Source: an uncultured Ruminococcus sp. (GTDB taxonomy: Bacteria > Bacillota > Clostridia > Oscillospirales > Acutalibacteraceae). From it: 33,188 bases of DNA. Shown piece by piece: positions 31,601-33,188 of the stretch. The position numbers and the translations under genes were made by a program. Below the pieces are notes generated by a model, which worked only from the letters and a program-made list of their open reading frames with translations, had not been told where the DNA came from and did not search any database. The stretch lies in NCBI GenBank assembly GCA_944412525.1, contig CALYBM010000017.1, positions 1-33,188 on the forward strand, read 5' to 3'. How positions within the stretch are numbered: the stretch's first letter is position 1; each line of letters starts with the position of its first letter.

Positions 31601-32728
31601 ATGAAAGATTTAACCGAAATAAGAGCCGAAATAGATAAGATTGATAACGAGCTAATCGAGCTTTTTAAAAGAAGAATGGATTGCTCAAAGGCGGTAGGAT
31701 TATATAAAATGGAAAACAACATCCCCGTACTCAACCAAACCCGAGAAAACGAAATTCTTGACAGTGTTGAGAAGAAGGGCGGGGAATACGGTCCCCATGC
31801 AAGACTGTTGTTTTCAAATATTATGGAGCTTTCAAGGTCTCTTCAGCACAATATTGTGGGAAGCGGAAAAAAGCTCCGTGCAGATATTGTAAACGCAGAC
31901 TCAAAAATGCGTACATCAGATGTAAAAGTCGGATATCAAGGCATTAAGGGTGCAAACGGACACGAAGCAACTTTAAGGCTGTTTCCGAATTGCGAAACCG
32001 TGAACTACAAGACTTTTTCCGATGTATTTAATGCGGTCGATACCGGTGAAGTGGCATACGGCGTTTTGCCTGTTGAAAATTCAACGGCAGGCTCAGTATC
32101 AGCAGTTTACGATTTGATATTAAAGCACCGCTTTTATATAGTCAATGCACTTGATTTGCCCATAGACTATTGCCTTGCGGGGTTGAAGCAGTCCGAGTTT
32201 TCGGATATTGAAAAAATTTGGTCGCACCCCCAGTCTATTTCTCAGTGTGCAAATTATATTGCAAAAAATAATTTTGTGGCTACCCCTTTTGAAAATACCG
32301 CAGTAGCCGCAAGAGAAGTCGCAAGAGAGAAAAGGCTGAATGTCGCGGCGATATGCTCATATAAAGCGGCAGAGGAGTACGGACTGAAGATTCTCGATGA
32401 TCATTTGCAGGATGATAAGGATAACACAACGAGGTTTATAGTAATTTCAAAAACTCTTTGCATTTCGGAAAATGCCAATAAAATAAGCCTTTGTTTTTCT
32501 TTGCCTCATGTAACAGGTTCGCTGTACGGACTTTTGTGCAGGTTTAATTCACTTGGTCTCAACTTAACAAAAATTGAATCACGCCCAAGAAAAGGCAGGG
32601 AGTTTGAATACCTTTTTTATCTTGATTTTGCGGGCAATGTACATACCGACAATGTAATCGAGCTGATAAGTCAGTTGAGTGAAGAAATGCCTGAATTCAG
32701 TTTTCTGGGCAATTATTGCGAACTGTAA
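31601..32728 (+). CDS. pheA: Bifunctional chorismate mutase / prephenate dehydratase (P-protein)
   Basis: This enzyme converts chorismate to prephenate and then to phenylpyruvate, the phenylalanine branch. The 375-residue protein has an AroQ chorismate mutase domain at about 1-90 (LTEIRAEIDKIDNELIELFKRR), prephenate dehydratase at about 108-290 (VGYQGIKGANGHEA, LPVENSTAGSV, the catalytic-site NTTRFIVIS), and an ACT domain at about 300-375 with the ESRP effector motif (LNLTKIESRPRKG), so phenylalanine feedback is expected. The mutase domain also supplies prephenate for TyrA, which lacks one. It is the last gene of the cluster, 13 bases after aroC, and a terminator follows. Confidence 0.96.
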   Translation: MKDLTEIRAEIDKIDNELIELFKRRMDCSKAVGLYKMENNIPVLNQTRENEILDSVEKKGGEYGPHARLLFSNIMELSRSLQHNIVGSGKKLRADIVNADSKMRTSDVKVGYQGIKGANGHEATLRLFPNCETVNYKTFSDVFNAVDTGEVAYGVLPVENSTAGSVSAVYDLILKHRFYIVNALDLPIDYCLAGLKQSEFSDIEKIWSHPQSISQCANYIAKNNFVATPFENTAVAAREVAREKRLNVAAICSYKAAEEYGLKILDDHLQDDKDNTTRFIVISKTLCISENANKISLCFSLPHVTGSLYGLLCRFNSLGLNLTKIESRPRKGREFEYLFYLDFAGNVHTDNVIELISQLSEEMPEFSFLGNYCEL

Positions 32729-32746
32729 TAAAATAATAATTTATCA

Positions 32747-32785
32747 AATGAGTCGCTCATTGGGCGGCTCATTATTTTATTATTT
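32747..32785 (+). terminator. Terminator of the aromatic operon
   Basis: AATGAGTCGC (32747-32756) pairs with GCGGCTCATT (32764-32773) with one G-T wobble and a 7-base loop, followed by ATTTTATTATTTAT. It lies 18 bases after the pheA stop. Confidence 0.85.
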
Positions 32786-32868
32786 ATCTAAAATACATAA
32801 ATTTTATTCTATAATACAATAAACAATATCAATAACATAAAAACCCTAAAAAAGCAAAGAAAAGGGGG

Positions 32869-32897
32869 TTGAAAAAGGTAGAAAGATTTGATATAAT
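32869..32897 (+). promoter_or_regulatory. Upstream tandem promoter P1 (probable rRNA operon)
   Basis: TTGAAA (32869-32874), a 17-base spacer and TATAAT (32892-32897). The second promoter repeats this arrangement exactly 100 bases downstream. A-rich DNA lies upstream, as is common for strong stable-RNA promoters. Confidence 0.75.
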
Positions 32898-32968
32898 AAC
32901 GACTGTTGCGAAAAGAGCGGATAAAAGACAGCGGCCCGAAAAAAGTTTAAAAAAACTTAAAAAAAGGG

Positions 32969-32997
32969 TTGACAAATAAAAAATGCTGTTGTATAAT
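32969..32997 (+). promoter_or_regulatory. Downstream tandem promoter P2, full consensus (probable rRNA operon)
   Basis: Both hexamers are perfect: TTGACA (32969-32974), 17 bases, TATAAT (32992-32997). A-tract DNA precedes it (AAAAAAACTTAAAAAAAGGG). Transcription should begin near 33004. Confidence 0.85.
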
Positions 32998-33003
32998 AGC
33001 TCT

Positions 33004-33188
33004 TGCGCTGTTGAGAGCGAGGCAAAGGAAATCCCGAGCCTAAAGCTTAAAACAGAGGCAATTAGGACCTTGAAAATTAAACAACGAAAGTAGAAAGAAA
33101 CCCGTAATGACTTTGAGAGAAGCTCAAAGAATTACAGTGAGATGCACACAAAAAGCATCAGTATTTCGGAATACGAAGTTAGTATTCG
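33004..33188 (+). ncRNA. Structured non-coding leader, probably the 5' leader of an rRNA operon (runs off the window)
   Basis: No open frame with a ribosome site is present. The segment has a hairpin early on (GCTCT...AGAGC), a boxA-like stretch ACCTTGAAAATTAAACAAC (33068-33086) of the kind found in Firmicutes rRNA leaders and spacers, and a long hairpin GTAAT-CTTTGAG / CTCAAAG-ATTAC (33104-33135). A last inverted repeat (GAATAC...GTATTC) lies at the edge and could be part of a processing stalk. With the tandem consensus promoters this fits a leader before 16S rRNA, but the 16S gene itself is outside the window. Confidence 0.6.

Noticed and set aside
1-33188. CRISPR arrays, insertion sequences, prophage genes and tRNA genes
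   Set aside because: No regularly spaced repeats, transposase or integrase motifs, phage structural genes, or tRNA-like cloverleaf sequences were recognised on either strand.

Overview
The window looks like a chromosomal segment from a spore-forming, low-GC Gram-positive bacterium of the class Clostridia, probably near the Oscillospiraceae/Ruminococcaceae. The evidence is the spore maturation pair spmA-spmB, a holB-ricT-(trmN6)-rsmI neighbourhood like the one near the Bacillus subtilis origin, an AbrB-type regulator, a type-3 (archaeal-like) prolyl-tRNA synthetase, a clostridial 2[4Fe-4S] ferredoxin, strong AGGAGG-type ribosome sites, and very AT-rich intergenic DNA with clear sigma-A promoters. 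Nearly every gene is housekeeping. I see no phage, IS element, CRISPR array or tRNA gene.

Layout. 1-5741 (minus strand): phosphodiesterase, holB, ricT, a small ferredoxin, a NPPY-motif methyltransferase, rsmI, folC, and the first 30 codons of an unidentified gene. 5798-6793 (plus): three small genes of unknown function. 6786-8891 (minus): proA and proB. 9182-10813 (minus): a membrane-anchored VanW-family wall protein with a Thr/Lys/Pro-rich tail. 11116-13600 (plus): a diacylglycerol glucosyltransferase-like enzyme and a lipoprotein serpin. 13699-13932 (minus): a DUF896 protein. 14080-16510 (plus): proS and metA. 16561-21139 (minus): rlmB, a large membrane protein that looks like a catalytically dead P-type ATPase, rpe and a DUF3795 Cys-rich protein. 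21232-23239 (minus): spmA, spmB and a DUF6512 membrane protein. 23386-24626: an AbrB-like regulator and a phosphopantetheinyl transferase (plus), convergent with acyl carrier protein (minus). 24873-32728 (plus): an eight-gene aromatic amino acid cluster, aroE-aroK-aroF-tyrA-aroB-aroA-aroC-pheA. 32774-33188: two near-consensus tandem promoters and a structured leader that probably precedes an rRNA operon just beyond the window.

How the genes work together. The aro cluster covers erythrose-4-P plus PEP to chorismate and on to prephenate, phenylpyruvate and hydroxyphenylpyruvate, except that 3-dehydroquinate dehydratase is not in the window. A well-formed internal promoter before aroF suggests that the section from aroF onward can be transcribed separately from aroE-aroK. 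ProB and ProA make the first two steps of proline synthesis. MetA carries Glu111 and so is predicted to use acetyl-CoA. The phosphopantetheinyl transferase is positioned to activate the neighbouring ACP.

The most unusual items are the degenerate P-type ATPase with a roughly 330-residue acidic N-terminal region (17668-20328), the serpin lipoprotein with an atypical reactive-centre loop (12263-13600), and the three-gene cluster of small unknown proteins (5798-6793). All calls come from reading the sequence; no database search was run.
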